NCBI GenBank assembly: GCA_011037195.1
Contig: JAAEAF010002610.1
Location: forward strand, 146,462 to 210,461
DNA length: 64,000 nucleotides
From: Triatoma infestans
Taxonomy: Eukaryota; Arthropoda; Insecta; Hemiptera; Reduviidae
Reading direction: 5' to 3'
The notes beneath the pieces are model-generated. The model was not told where the DNA came from. It did no database searches and saw nothing but the letters and a program-made list of their open reading frames with translations. A program made the translations under genes and the position numbers. Below, piece after piece: positions 11,906-23,944 of this stretch. The first letter of the stretch is position 1; each line of letters starts with the position of its first letter.

Positions 11906-12735
11906 TTCGTAAAAAAAAAAAACAAAAAAAAAAACAGGTATTTCTCATAAATGATCACTTTTTTTTCTTTTTCTGCCATAAGAGAAATAGTAATGAACAG
12001 AAATCTTGGTGCAAAGATTTATTTGGTTCATTTTTATGACTTTTTTTTTATATACCTCAAGCTCTGGAGAATGCAAGCTTTGTATTTTATGGATTCTACC
12101 TTTTCTTTTAAATTATTGAGTGTGTCGGTATAGAAGACTTATTATCTGTAATATAACAAGACATATATAAAACAGGTATATACTTGTTTTTATTATTAAC
12201 CCAAAACCTTGAACCTCCTTCATACAACATTCTAGATTTATCCTAAACTGAGCCCTCTAAAGCCACTATAAGCTCCATCATCATATCGATTTCTTCTTAT
12301 AGAAATGGTTCCTGTTTTATATATTTATGTATGGGTGTGTGTTTTTGTGTTGAATATGTATGTGTAGGTAGTAGTAGTAGTACCCCGTATAAGCGGCTTA
12401 TATGAAGAATGTATGGCATGCATTCATGTTATTACTCTCGGGAATTACAAAAAATACCAGTTTCTTTGGAGTAGATAGCTAAAGGAATATAAGAATAATG
12501 TACTCTCGTAGCTAATAGAGGTTTACATTATTATATATATTCTAAACACTCTATTTTTGAAACAAATCTAAACAGCTCTGATTTACAAATTTTCTAAACA
12601 GTTGGCAGTCCTCAACCAAGGGATACGTTAATTATTTTTTTCTGAAAAAAATAATTCTGTGTTTTACATAATATATATTTATTTATATAATTTAATAAAA
12701 TATAATTAACATGTTTGTATAAGTGTAATGTAATT
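11906..12735. other. AT-rich filler, no gene seen
   Basis: A-rich runs and low complexity. A 60-codon frame at 11951-12133 is F/Y/L-rich, as chance frames in T-rich DNA are. Confidence 0.55.
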
Positions 12736-12739
12736 ATAT

Positions 12740-13165
12740 ACCATGCCCGCAAGGGGTATCTGTTGCATGCAGTTACTTGGGGAGTAGCAACCCCACGGGT
12801 TTACCACAGCTCGGTACTCCATGCATCTCGTCAGAACAGAGCACAGTACACTTAACCGAAAGGACAAAGATAGTAAACAAACTAGGGTCTCCGTCCCTAG
12901 TTAATTGGCGTAAGCCAAGGGAGAAGGAATGGATTAGCTCAATAGTAGCGCGCAGAACTAGCAACGCGGAGGTCTCGGGTTCGAATCCAGCATGCTGCCC
13001 TTAGATTTTTTCTTCCTACGAGCCTCTACAGCTCACTGTCCGGTAATGGGCAGTATTGTGTGTATAGAGAACATAGCTCGGAGGCTGGCAGTGCCACTGA
13101 CTGATAAGGCTCCGGGGACACAATAAGATCTTTCAGGTCGCAGTGCAATATTCCACTATAACAAT
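12740..13165 (+). repeat. tRNA-derived SINE (type A) with GC-rich 5' segment
   Basis: GGATTAGCTCAATAGTAGCG resembles a pol III box A, and GGTTCGAATCC at 12978-12988 matches the box B consensus exactly. The body that follows (CATGCTGCCCTTAGATTTT, CTCACTGTCCGGTAATGGGC, AAGGCTCC...GGGACACAA) recurs at 32717 and 56525, so the family is dispersed. Bases 12740-12925 are GC-rich, lie upstream of box A and are absent from the other copies. They may belong to another element. The frames across this region are not genes. Confidence 0.75.
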
Positions 13166-13480
13166 CTAAAATGTATGTACCAAGTTTTTTGTGTGGCTAT
13201 TTTCGAGATAATTACCGTTGATGAATTGTGTGAACGAAATCTTCATGTCGGATTCTATGAACTGGAATTCTCTTGGTCTCTACCGTGGAGACATATGCTT
13301 TTCTGGGAAAAATGGTTTTTGTGGCAGAAAATTTTGCAAATAAAACAGAATATTTGCAAAAATTTTTCGAATTCATGGACCCTTAGATACGTGAAAACTC
13401 AACTTCAACAATGACACTATCTTAATAAAAGTTATAGTCATTAATGAGTGTAGATAGTTTACATGTTTAAAATGAAAATC
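13166..13480. other. Short unassigned region with 79-codon frame
   Basis: A frame at 13175-13414 (start MYQVFCVAIFEIITVDELC) has mixed amino-acid use rather than pure F/Y/L/K. It shows no domain I recognise and lacks evident splice sites. Its right part has Rep-1-like words (TTTTGCAAATAAAACAG), so it is probably not a gene. Confidence 0.2.
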
Positions 13481-13485
13481 GATGG

Positions 13486-13620
13486 AGCCATTTAAAAAAA
13501 AAATCGCCAAAAATCAAAGAATTGAAGAAACGAATATTATTCAATGAAGTTGTATTTCTGGTTGATGAATTTTGACTGAAACCTTATTTATTACCAGATA
13601 CGTTATGGTAACTAAAAAAG
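13486..13620 (-). repeat. Rep-1 fragment, reverse
   Basis: TTCAATGAAGTTGTATTTC, TGGTTGATGAATTTTGAC and TGAAACC are the reverse of the family block that precedes and includes a CCGGAAGT mark, as in the copy at 14930. Confidence 0.5.
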
Positions 13621-13639
13621 GAAAAATCAGCAATATTAT

Positions 13640-14440
13640 TAGATAACTATTAACAATAATCCTCAATTAGTACTACTATTAACCCTATTGAATATATTGG
13701 GAAGAAATCAATATAAAATCTGGGTACCTATCTCCCATTCATCAATAGAAATTGCTTTCCAAAAAAAAAATCTAATGTAGCCTTGGGCCAATCATTGCCA
13801 TAAAACAATATCCTATTTTTTTGTCGTAAGTTTTTTTGAATATTTTCACAATAACTTTTGCGACAAGAAGTCATAATCGTCGTGACTTATCAAAAATGAT
13901 TTGATACCACCAAAAGAATGTCTTAATGACGAGGGGGGGACACACATGAAAACTCCAAACTGGTCATTTCTATTTTTGTTTTTTTTTTTTGTTAAAAAAT
14001 GTAATTAAGTTTTAATTAAGTAAGAATGTTTAGAATTCTGTAACATTGGTGAAAAAAAATATATATAACGGAACATTTGCGTGCAAATCTTTCAAAGTCA
14101 CAAGTATAAAAAGCATTCCGTTAATATTTAAACATTAAACCAAAACTATATTGCGTGTTAATTTATCATTGAAAATTCTTATAGAGAGAGATCCGTATAA
14201 ATATCACATTTTTCTTGGTAATGTCTATAATGTTTGTGATTTAAATATACATGTACAATTGATGTTTAGATAATTAAATCTGGCTTTATAATTTATAACA
14301 CAAATCTTTGATCTTTACATAAATAAAGTTTGTATATAATCTTGTTTTGTTTTTTTCTTACATCAAAAATGTATTTATTTTTTTTAAATCTGATGTGGAA
14401 TATTGGACATGGACTTTATCTTTCTATATTGTTAAATGTT
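13640..14440. other. AT-rich filler, no gene seen
   Basis: Nothing recognised apart from A/T runs and a G run near 13931. Confidence 0.55.
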
Positions 14441-14900
14441 TAATCTTTACTCAACTTTTAATACCCACCACTACCACTTGGGTGCGTCTGATCCATCTTG
14501 TTTTTAAGGAATAGAGAGTAGCAGGGTTTCTATAATGGGGTTGTTGAAGGAGAGACATTTTCTGGTTAGAATGAATTAACAGAATATGGTTAACACTGTA
14601 TAATATGATAAGTGACACTGACTGCCTGGACCTTATACTTGATTGAAATGGTAGAGTGGTGAAGGGTAATGACACGTAGTGATTGGCTGTATGCACTCAG
14701 TAGTATGAACTGTCTCCTATCTGTCTCCCGTCGCTGTATTTATGGGTTTCTCCTACTCCAGTCCGAGAGAGTGGTCCTGTCCTTTTGTCTCTCTTTCTCT
14801 TTCGTTGAATGCTCTCTTTGGATACTATTACAGTTTCTAATTAACTGATCATCACTACATTTTATATTATCACTCACTCTCAAACTCGGAATGATTTAAT
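14440..14900. other. Unidentified GC-richer island
   Basis: The sequence is less AT-rich than its flanks and pyrimidine-rich at 14700-14830 (CTCTCTTTCTCTTTCG). An 81-codon - strand frame at 14451-14696 has no known motif. Similar-looking patches lie at 28200-28480, 30380-30670 and 31810-32010; whether they share ancestry needs alignment. Confidence 0.25.
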
Positions 14901-14929
14901 GAGTTAAAGTTAAGCCTAATTCATAAATT

Positions 14930-15118
14930 CCTCGAGAACCCTCTCAAACGAAGTTGGAGTTAATTTCTAGAAAAACTGTGGGTGAGGAATTCAATAAGGT
15001 TGTATTTCCGGTTGATGAATTTTGACTTGAAACCTTGTTGTCAGATGTCGGTAGTAATATCTAAACGGAATAGTAAGTTCTTGAGCTTTCTGGAATTACT
15101 TTTTTGTAAGGTATTTTG

Positions 15119-15151
<33 letters not shown>

Positions 15152-15160
15152 GCATATTCA
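14930..15160 (-). repeat. Rep-1 fragment with (CA)n tract, reverse
   Basis: TATTTCCGGTTGATGAATTTTGAC and TAGTAATATCTAAACGGAATA are the reverse of family blocks. They are followed by a (CA)n run at 15121-15149, which sits where full copies carry their internal (GT)n tract. Confidence 0.65.
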
Positions 15161-15489
15161 CTAAAAAAATTTTACTATGTATATTAAATATTCATTGCAA
15201 ATAAATTTTCAGTTAAAATTCCAAATTTGAAGGAAATATGTCAGATTTGTTAGAATTTGAAAAATGCAGTAATAAATTTGAGTGTTTAATTACCCAAATT
15301 TTTTATTACCATTAGCTAAGGGCAGAAATTGGAGAATAAAATTAGTTGGATAATGAAAGTGATTATTGCAAAATACAACATTTTCTAATAATATTTTGAT
15401 CATTTTAAATTTTTGCATTTCTTGGTCTGATCCCCTTATCAGGCTATCAGAATCCTGATTGATAGATAATAGGACATACTTCTAAAATA

Positions 15490-16162
15490 TTTATAAATAC
15501 ACTATGCTCCTCTTCGGGAGTACCAGGGATGAGCGGGGACAAGTGGCAGGAGATGTTGGAGTCCTTTGCCACAAATGCGGCAGAGAGTTGGAGACCCCTT
15601 CCCATGTATTGGGAAAATGCTCGTTTAACATGCTCCTTGTCACACGTTGCCATCATGGTGTGAAGCGAAGGATTCTGGGACTGCTCAGAGATAAAGGAAT
15701 GTCTTGCTTCGAGGAAGTCTACTGCGTCGATACGGATGGGGCACCAAGGTACGCGGACATAGTGGCCTTTCCAAGAAATAATGGGATGGCCATGTGATAA
15801 TTGATCCCATTGTCCGCTTCGAGTCGAACAACCCGAATCAAGCAGAAGACGAAGATAAAGAAAAGGAAAGCATATACGAGAAGTGCATCCCTTTTTTGAA
15901 AGAAAAGTTCCGAGATGAGTTCGGCGAGAGGGATTTTACTGTAAAAGGGCTGTGGTTTGGAGCCCGTGGAACAATCCCCCGATTCACCGGAGGAGATTTT
16001 GGAGGAGATTGGAATGAAAGCAAGGGAACAATCGCTCCTATCGGAAAATATAATATTGGATTCGCTAGGTATTATCCAACATCATATATGTGGGCCTTAA
16101 CGTCCAATTCGCCTCCTCTCTACCTTCCAAAAGATATTGACTATCCTTATTTGACGTAACTA
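15490..16162 (+). mobile_element. R2-like non-LTR retrotransposon relic, C-terminal end
   Basis: The first frame (15504-15797) contains CHKCGRELETPSHVLGKC, a CCHC knuckle of the spacing found after the reverse transcriptase of R2-group elements, then a PRYADIVAFP-like segment. The second frame, one register away and starting within the end of the first, reads VIIDPIVRFE and later KGLWFGARGTI. In R2-type proteins these belong to the restriction-enzyme-like endonuclease and the C-terminal domain. A single frameshift near 15790 splits what was once one reading frame, and the reverse transcriptase itself is missing, so this is a 5'-truncated dead copy. A related copy lies on the other strand at 19100-19900. 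The clade name is from memory of motifs and could be a sister group of R2. Confidence 0.75.
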
Positions 16163-16480
16163 TATACAATACATGTTTTATCTTTTTTGTTTTGTGATAA
16201 TTTTTAATCTTGTAACCGACAAAGTGTTTATTCATTGCTATTTTAATTCTGTTTCTATCAGTAAGCTACCTGTTGTTGCACTGATTTTATTTTATGATCG
16301 TTGATTAATAAGGACCATAGACGGTGATATACAATTACATATCTATCATGATTGATCGGTATGCTGTGTTTTCAGCAACCCAACTAAGTTAAGGCAGCAT
16401 CATTTATTTATATTTGTACTTGTAAATATTTATAAATAAATTGTTTCTCTCCATTATAATGTGTAAGTATACAGTAGTAA
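16163..16480 (+). mobile_element. Likely 3' untranslated end of the R2-like relic
   Basis: AT-rich sequence follows the stop at 16159. It contains GATGATTGATCGGTATGC-like and AACCCAACTAAGTTAAGG segments that stand out from the filler. The end of the element is not clear because no poly-A tail or flanking duplication was found. Confidence 0.3.
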
Positions 16481-19060
16481 ACTTCATTAAACAGTGACAA
16501 ATTTTTCATATCGAATTGCATTATTGTTTGCGAAAGTTAGCGTTAATAATGAATTTTAAAAATCGATTAATACGCGTCTTACTAAACTTCCTACTGGCCG
16601 AGTTTAATAGCTTTCTCTTTCTCTCTCTCACCGCCTCTTTCTCTTTTGGTATTCTCTATGTTGTAATAGGTGCAGATTCACTTTCGATGATAGTGCGCCA
16701 ACCTAAGTTAGTGTAAACCGGTTTTCTGCTCCTCACTTGAATTGCCTAGTTGCGTTAGAAATAGACTTTCCTTTGACCTTGACATTTTTGTTTCTACATA
16801 ATTATTATGTTTAAGTTCTCCTGTCTCCTATTATATAATTAAAAAATTTTTATTTATTTTTTTTCACACCCTCCTTAAATTAAATATTGGTGAAGTTTTT
16901 TGGCAATTAATCGTTTTTTTTTTTGTTTTTTTTTTTTTATTTATTTTTTTTTTATTCGTATTATTTGGACTTCCTAAATATTTTTCAGTAAATGTTCTTG
17001 TAAGTTTCTTGGAGTTCTTTCTTTGATTTTTTTATTTATTTTTGGTTGATTTTTCATACCTACTTGCTTATATCCTAGTTTCAACGTGAGCAGAGACAAA
17101 ACAAATCTATTCCCCTGTATCGTCTTTAGCGGATGGTATCATAATTTTTTCCTTTCAACCTGATCCCGTTAATCCTGTATCAGAGGTCTTCAAATACATC
17201 TTTAGTTAGGGAAAATTAAAATTAAGTAAATAAATTGAAATATACAGGTTTTTACTCTTTACTGAAATCTTTTCTATATCAACCACGAAGTCGTCATATA
17301 AACACCACTAGACAAAATACAGTTCCTCGGAGTGTCAGTCCCCGCCAATATTAGTCAAAGAAACCGGGCTACACGCTCCTCAAATATTCAAAATTAAACA
17401 AAACAATAAAAATCTTTTCACATTTGCAGGGAATTATAGGCTACCTCACTTTAACGATTACCCAGTGAACCGGAAGTATTTTTAACAGCACAATTTTGCA
17501 GTCCTCATATTTTGTCTTAATCTCTAGCACTTTTATAGGGATATGGACTTCGCTGCGGTGGTAACCTCGTTTAAATTCATTAAATAGAGAAACTTTTTTT
17601 TTATGAACAATACTCGGACATAAATATACAATAGGACTAGCAAAGATTAACCCAGCCCGAGTTTATTATACCCAAAAGGGGCAAACCTTTAGCTCACCTC
17701 ATTCATACTCTCGCACCCTTGCATAAGAGATTCAAAATAGGGTATCTCAGCATTTATGGATATTCTCTCTATCTATCTTTTAGTGTGGTGGGTATAATTG
17801 CATTCCTGCCATATTTCTAAGATTTCGTATTTCATTGGAAATACAATTTTTTTGAGGTCTTCCAGTGAGGGAAAACAATAATATAATTGTAGAGACAGCA
17901 AAAATTTTAAACAAATATACTTAGCAAATTGGCCGATTAATTTTTTTCTTTTTTGTCATTAGCTATTAGACCGTATCCAAATTCAAATTTAAAATAGCGA
18001 TAATAAGAGTAATAAATAATTTTATTTGATTTCCAAGTGTTTCATACTTAATTATTTATACATTAATTTTTTTTCTAGTAGGCGAATTTCATGCGACATT
18101 AGGTTTATCCTCATTTGTGGATTTATGTTCAGAAGTAACTATTTTTGGGGGGATTAAGGGAGGATTAAAAGTATATAGAAATCTAATAATTCCATGGACA
18201 ATTTATCCATAAATTAAGATCATAGAATTGCCGTGCTACTAATCGTGTCTTATTATACAATTACCTAACAAAATACAATCCAGAAATGCATTCACATTAT
18301 ATGATAACCTATCATTCTAGATTCAAAATATAATATATTTGGACTTTGCTTTCTACTAGATCTGTAACAAAAAAACAAATTGACTAGTAAATTTCAAAGC
18401 ATAAAACTTATTCTACCTCCAAGCATTTTATGTTTTACTTGAAAATGATATAAATAGGCTGACGCTAAATATATATGTTTAAAAAAAAATCAAATATGAA
18501 TGAAATGTGTAAAAAGTGAAAAAAAAATAAATCCATTCACTTTGTTAAACTTTCAGTTTAAAAGGAGAACACACAAACCATAGGATACTATCACCTGTAT
18601 TATTTATTAAGAGAAAGGATCACTTTTACAAGTTCTTCTAGACACGTTTTTGTTCTACATTATTGTTTGTTAAGAAACATTGAATATTCCATTGACTTAT
18701 TAAGAAAAAAAAAATTACTTCGTCCAGAATGAAAATTAAAACGCTTATCTGAAGTATATATATAGTTCAACTTTAGCTATTGAGCCTCCCACCCACAAAA
18801 ATTTGGAGTGACACACTCACATGATATTTCTTTATATTGTAATTAACACAATTATTTTAATTGACACATTTTCTTAATGTACACAAGAACAAAAACCAAG
18901 TAACATTTGAATATTGTATCACAAATTCCTCAGAACTACCTCTAAAACCGGAAGAATTGTTTCCAAATAAAATTTATACATTTATATCTGTGCGTACCAA
19001 TCAATCGAGAGACATGTGTTTAAACCATTTGATTATTAAAAGAAAATAATTTCAGGTACC
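16481..19060. other. AT-rich filler, no gene seen
   Basis: About 2.6 kb of AT-rich DNA has T runs at 16913-16950 and no retroelement or host coding signature. A lone AACCGGAAGTATTT near 17468 hints at a very small Rep-1 trace. Frames at 16516-16716 and 18861-19049 look like chance. Confidence 0.5.
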
Positions 19061-19099
19061 TCATGCGAGCCTGAAACAGTCAGCATATTACAAAGCAAA

Positions 19100-19900
19100 A
19101 ACATACTTGAATATGTGAAACATTTTCACCCGTGCAAGTGCTGGGATATTATGCCCAGGGAGTCAACAATAACGCCCTCCACAATCGGAAGCAAGTCATC
19201 AAGGCTGATGCCAACACTGCCCAAAAAGGCGGACGTCTCCGTTGGAATGACACCCTCGAGCCAAACCACAAGCCCTGCACCCTATAGACCCTGTCTCCAA
19301 ACTGGTCTCTAAATTTTTCTTTGAAGTGGGGAATACACTTCTCGTAAACTTTGTTCTTCTCCTCGTGGACCTTCTCCGCTTGACTCGGATCAATACTTTC
19401 GTATCTATCGTTGGGTCCCAAACAAAAGCAATGTCGCTGTTTTCCTGGAAGGTCACGATGTCATCATACCTGACTGAACCGTCCGTATCGACTTCCTCAA
19501 AGCTCGTAAAGCCCCGTTGATGCAGCAAATCCATAATAGCGTGCTTCACACTCTGTGATGGCGTCTGGTTATTATAACACAATAATAAAATTCAGGGATG
19601 TGAGGTTCAGGGTTCAGCCAATTCCTTCCAATCCAAAGTCCTTCATTGAATCACAAACGTCCCATTTTATGTTTCTAATATTGCCCTCCATGTTGACCTT
19701 AATGTTCCTTTTATATCCCAATTAGTCAAATATCGTTTCCCAAAAATTTCATGATTCCACCACTTTGCCCATCCTAATCCTTTCGTTCAGAGGCAGCCTG
19801 CCCGCAGCTATTATACCAGACAACCCCCGAGACGGCTGAATGAAACGCCCGTTGGTCCTGCGATCATCTCAGTTAAAACGTAAGGAGATATCTCCTGTTG
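19100..19900 (-). mobile_element. R2-like non-LTR retrotransposon relic, reverse copy
   Basis: On the - strand, the segment with GFTSFEEVDTDGSVRYDDIV aligns by eye with the CFEEVYCVDTDGAPRYADIV segment of the copy at 15490. It is followed in another register by DRYES, YEKCIPHFKEKFRDQFGDR and VQGLWFGSR. Upstream (19600-19900) - strand pieces such as GRLPLNERIRMGK fit the region before the CCHC knuckle, but the knuckle itself seems deleted. At least two frameshifts and several stops make it dead. The two copies differ at many residues, so they come from old separate insertions, not a recent duplication. Confidence 0.7.
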
Positions 19901-20340
19901 GTCTGTGACGTTTCTCACGCCATGTTCACCCTTGAGTCAGTGATAACATATTTACTTATTGTGTAAGCACACAGTTGTAGATTTCCAGGAAAAAAGTATC
20001 CGCGTATCAAAAAATCATTGTTTTGGTTTTTTTATGGAAACTGTCATATTGTATTCATAATCGATTTAGATCAGAGAACCGTGAGTAAAAATGAAGGTGA
20101 CTGTAAAGTAACGGACTTATTTACAAATATCAGCAATATGGCGATGAAAACTGCTTCGCATTCTTGCAATGAAAATCGCCGCCCTGAAGACAGGCGATGA
20201 TTAGCCAGGAGTTGGTCAACAAGTTTCATTTTCGTTTCCATGTCTTATTTATTAAGAAAAACTCTTGTCTTGATAAAATACCGCTCTAAATAACAATTTG
20301 GTATACAAGGGAATTTTAAATTTGGACATTTTTATTGAAA
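19901..20340. other. No gene seen
   Basis: Mixed sequence between the R2-like relic and a Rep-1 copy. The 60-codon frame at 20018-20200 has no known motif. Confidence 0.45.
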
Positions 20341-20795
20341 TATATAGGGGCTTATATAGGAAAACTTAATGTTAAGCTCCCCCAAAACTCTCCAGAAATT
20401 AATTTTCCGAGATAAATGTTTCAATATTAAACAAAGATTTAAGAAAATCGCTAGGAGCCATGTTTTGAGAAAATTGTTGAAATCTGTTTAAAAAAATAAT
20501 CATTGAAGACAAACACTTCCGGTAGATGAATTTTGACTGAAACTAGAATGGCGGTACCTAAAACTATAAAAAAAAAGTCGTCTGCGAGGTTTTTCTTTTT
20601 TTTTTTGTTATTTTGTTCAACACATACAAAGAAAGAGCGAGGTTTTTGACACAAGACACGACACAACCATTCGTGAAAAACATTTTTTTTCGTACTAAGC
20701 GACTTCAAAATTAGTATTTCCTATGAAAACTTATTTTCCAAAAATTTTGGCATGATCGCCTTACTTTTTCTTATGACAGTAAGAGAAATTAATAA
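20341..20795 (-). repeat. Rep-1 copy, reverse
   Basis: Read on the - strand it has the CAAAACATGGC block, the CCGGAAGTG mark near 20516 (ACTTCCGG on +), and the region before the terminal hairpin. GTAAGAGAAAT lies at the right edge near 20779. The internal (GT)n tract is absent. Confidence 0.65.
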
Positions 20796-21505
20796 TTATA
20801 GGATTTTTTCCTTAATGGAAATACGTCATAGCAATTTAAATTTATTTTCTATCATTTTATTGTCATTGCAGTAGTTATTTTTACCACCATTATAATAATA
20901 ATAATAATATGCAAAAAGTGTGACGTCATTAAACTATTATCATATTGCCATATTATTATTCCCCATTCACTTAATGAATAATAACTTTTGTTCTTTTCTT
21001 GTAAAGTAATAAAACATGGCTGTTTTAATCTAGATCTCTTCATCTCCTTCACAATCAGTTCAGCCTCATTGTATCTTATCCCCCACTTCTATTCCAGGCC
21101 GATACACTATAACCGTTCCGGTATATCTTCTACATTACTGCACGCTGTTTCAAAACTATTTAACGTTGTTGTCGTTCTAACAGAAAGGAAGGTCACTATT
21201 GTTAGTGCTGGAGTAAGGAGACCCATTCCTTTTACCATTGTTATGTAGCTTGCTGGTCTTCTTGGAGCCTCTCCAGCTGTATCCATATGTATAAAAAATA
21301 ATATTTGTATTCCTTATGTACCCTTATTGTACCTGTTCGTCCTTACCTGTGGAATATTTTCTAACAAATTTAGTGAACTATATTTTTTACTTCTATTTCT
21401 GCTAACAATATGATAAAAATCGCTTGAGGTCTCCTGAATGCGAATTGAATATCCCTTTCTTCCTCGCTCTATGTATTGTTGCATGTGAGTGTGTATGTAT
21501 ACAAA
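20796..21505. other. AT-rich filler, no gene seen
   Basis: Contains a short (TAA)n run at about 20892-20911. An 86-codon frame at 20988-21248 is in slightly GC-richer sequence but has no motif that I recognise. Confidence 0.45.
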
Positions 21506-21509
21506 TGTC

Positions 21510-21985
21510 TCAAAAATAAAAGGTCAAAGAGTTTTCATCAATTTATTTGTAGTTTTCTCTCTCAAAAAAATAAACAATTTTCTTGAAACTTTGCATATAC
21601 TGTCAACAGTTTTCTCCTAAATTTACTTCACTGCTAGGAATTACATTTCCCAAGAAAAATAGTTCAATTTTAAGTGCGACTTTACCAAATAGGTTCTTCA
21701 CTTTTTAGGAATTTTCTCTTAGATGGCTCCACTGATTCTCTTTAAACTACGAATACTAACTGTAGAAATAAATATGTGTCAGTACTTAACTGCCATCAAG
21801 TTTTTACAGTCAGGACGCTGCAATACATTACTCTTTATGACGTTAAATGCCTTATGCCCAAAACCCCAACAACAGTCCCCCTGCTGCTAATTAGCTTTAG
21901 TAATATTCTAATTTCGAAGAAAATTTGCCCTCAGACTCGAAATTTCAGCAGAATATTTAGTTACAGTACATACACTCTACTGAAA
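21510..21985 (+). repeat. Rep-1 copy, strongly diverged
   Basis: TCTCAAAAATAAAAGGTC, ATTTTCTCTTAGATGGCTCC and TGATTCTCTTTAAACTACG follow the order of the block after the CCGGAAGT marks in better copies. Ends are not defined. Confidence 0.45.
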
Positions 21986-21989
21986 TGAC

Positions 21990-22990
21990 ATTTTAGAGGA
22001 ACGCATAATGTTGCACCATGTTCAGTGTGGTGGTGTCCAATCCAAGAACCCAGTGTGGTGCGCGATAGAGAACATAAAGTTACTGTCAAACTCTTTTAAA
22101 CGAACTTGAGAGAGCTGTTGTACTCTTCTGACATTGGTTGAGAATCCAAAAAAGTGTTTACCACTAAACTTACCTTTTGTGATATTTTTAACAATATGAT
22201 CACTTTATGATTAATTTTCTTTTTATAGGATGATGGCAGTTTATTATATGTTTTAAAATAATGTGGTTTGAAACAATCACACTATCTTTCTCTTATATTC
22301 CTATTAATACAATTTAGTTACAAATTTCCTTTAAAATTACAATGTTGGAACAAACATTTTTGGGCTGGCAAAAAAGTTGCTCGTACATGTATACCTGAGT
22401 GGATACTTAGGCGCTCTCTTCTCAAGGCCATGTAGCGTCCTCCTGTTATTATTTAGATAAGAGAATGTAAAAAGGGTTATACAGGAGATGAAATAGTTAC
22501 ACTATATATATAAAATATTATGGACTGAGGGACTGAACCATTCAAACATTCCCCTGGAGTATATAAGCTACCCCACAGATTTTTATTACAGCCAGGTTGG
22601 TGTAAATTAGGAAGCCATGTTTCTTCATTATGGCTCTTTACCATCCCTCTGTTCATTTACAGCCAGTCCCAGAGGTAGTATTATAATACCAAAGTCTAAA
22701 GGACTTTGCTGTACTCTCCATACTACCTGTACTTCTTTGGTAATACCCACACTCAGTAGTAAAACTTTGTGTGTATATTGTGGTATTTAAGTTGTGGGGG
22801 ATCCTACGCGTCTGTTTAATTCCGTCAAAGGAATTATTATGGTTTTGGTGTCTTCACTGTGCCTTTGGTATTTTCAGGAACTTTTCTTAACTTCAGAATG
22901 TTTTTAAAAAAAACTATGCAATTCGTGTTGTTAAATTTTTTTAAATGGCACGTTAGTACTCGTTTTTTATTATTTACTCTTTTTTTTTTT
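21990..22990. other. No gene seen
   Basis: About 1 kb of AT-rich DNA with modestly GC-richer pieces at 22020-22100 and 22620-22860 that match nothing I know. Confidence 0.5.
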
Positions 22991-22996
22991 TTATAA

Positions 22997-23320
22997 AAGG
23001 GTCATTCAATAAGTAAAGAGACAAGAACAGTAAGTTAAAGAATATAAGTAACAATACTTCCGGTATTATATGTTGGAATTTAATTCGTTTCACTAGATAA
23101 TAAAAGAATTTTTTGGAATCTGAGGGAGGTGAAACATCTGAAATTTACACAGTGAGATCTGTATGAACACGTGAACTTCCTCCAAATGGATTGAACCGTT
23201 CAAAAGTGACCTTACAAATGTGACTGATTTGCGACATAACGGATAACCAATCGATATTTCAATTCGCATCTCTTGAATCTGGCCATTGATTCCGGTAATC
23301 AAGAAGACAGTTACGATAGG
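22997..23320 (+). mobile_element. mariner-like transposon relic, 5' part
   Basis: GGGTCATTCAATAAGTAAAG at the left edge resembles the terminal inverted repeat of mariner elements. Downstream on the + strand one frame reads SSKWIEPFKSDLTNVTDLRH, then NG-stop-P. This corresponds to the W..RF..G...V.D..R.GRP segment of the mariner transposase N-terminal DNA-binding region. Stops interrupt the frame and the catalytic DDD region and right end are not found, so only a dead 5' piece remains. The assignment rests on a short motif and the terminal sequence. Confidence 0.5.
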
Positions 23321-23399
23321 AAATCTGCACTCCTAAAAAAGTGACCAATCCTGTATATTTGATATTTAGTGCCACAAATTCCGCAAACTATCTAAATTC

Positions 23400-23640
23400 A
23401 TTTTTCCTTGGGAAATCGTTCCCAAACCCATTGATCCATTGATAAAACGTTTGTATCTATCAAGTTAGCATTCGCAGTTTAAAGGAAATCGTTATATAGT
23501 TATTTTCGAGATAATTCTAGAAAACTCAAAAACCTATTTTGTAAAAAAAAAAAAAAAAAAAAGTATTCCGAAAACTCAATTTCGAAAATTTGGATTACTC
23601 ATATTACTCGCAATACTTTCTTACCAGGAGTTAAGTGAAA
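23400..23640 (-). repeat. Rep-1 5' fragment, reverse
   Basis: On the - strand it reads CTGGTAAGAAAGTATTGCGA, CAAATTTTCGAAATTGAGTT. This is the family 5' block, in a diverged form with an A run in the middle (23551-23570). Confidence 0.6.
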
Positions 23641-23944
23641 GTTAAAATATATTATGAGGGGATCATTATGAATAGTAGATAAATTATGAGATTCATTTAA
23701 ATACACCATAGTAATGCTATAATTACTGAATGATCCCATGTACTTGATATCTTGGATAATTGAAAATTAAAATTCACAAATTTATTATATCTTGGTGTTG
23801 ATAAACTTTTTCCAAAGGCATCTTTCTGTATTCTGTTCTATTGTGTACCTTAATTACAATGTATATTTGATATAGTGCCTCTGAATTTTTTATAGAAGCC
23901 TTCATATAGAATTTGATGAAATATCAGTAGAGTATAGTCCTAAT

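Noticed and set aside
21335..21355. Ratchet point on the - strand (CAGGTAAGG)
   Set aside because: The bases before it on that strand are purine-mixed, so there is no usable acceptor.
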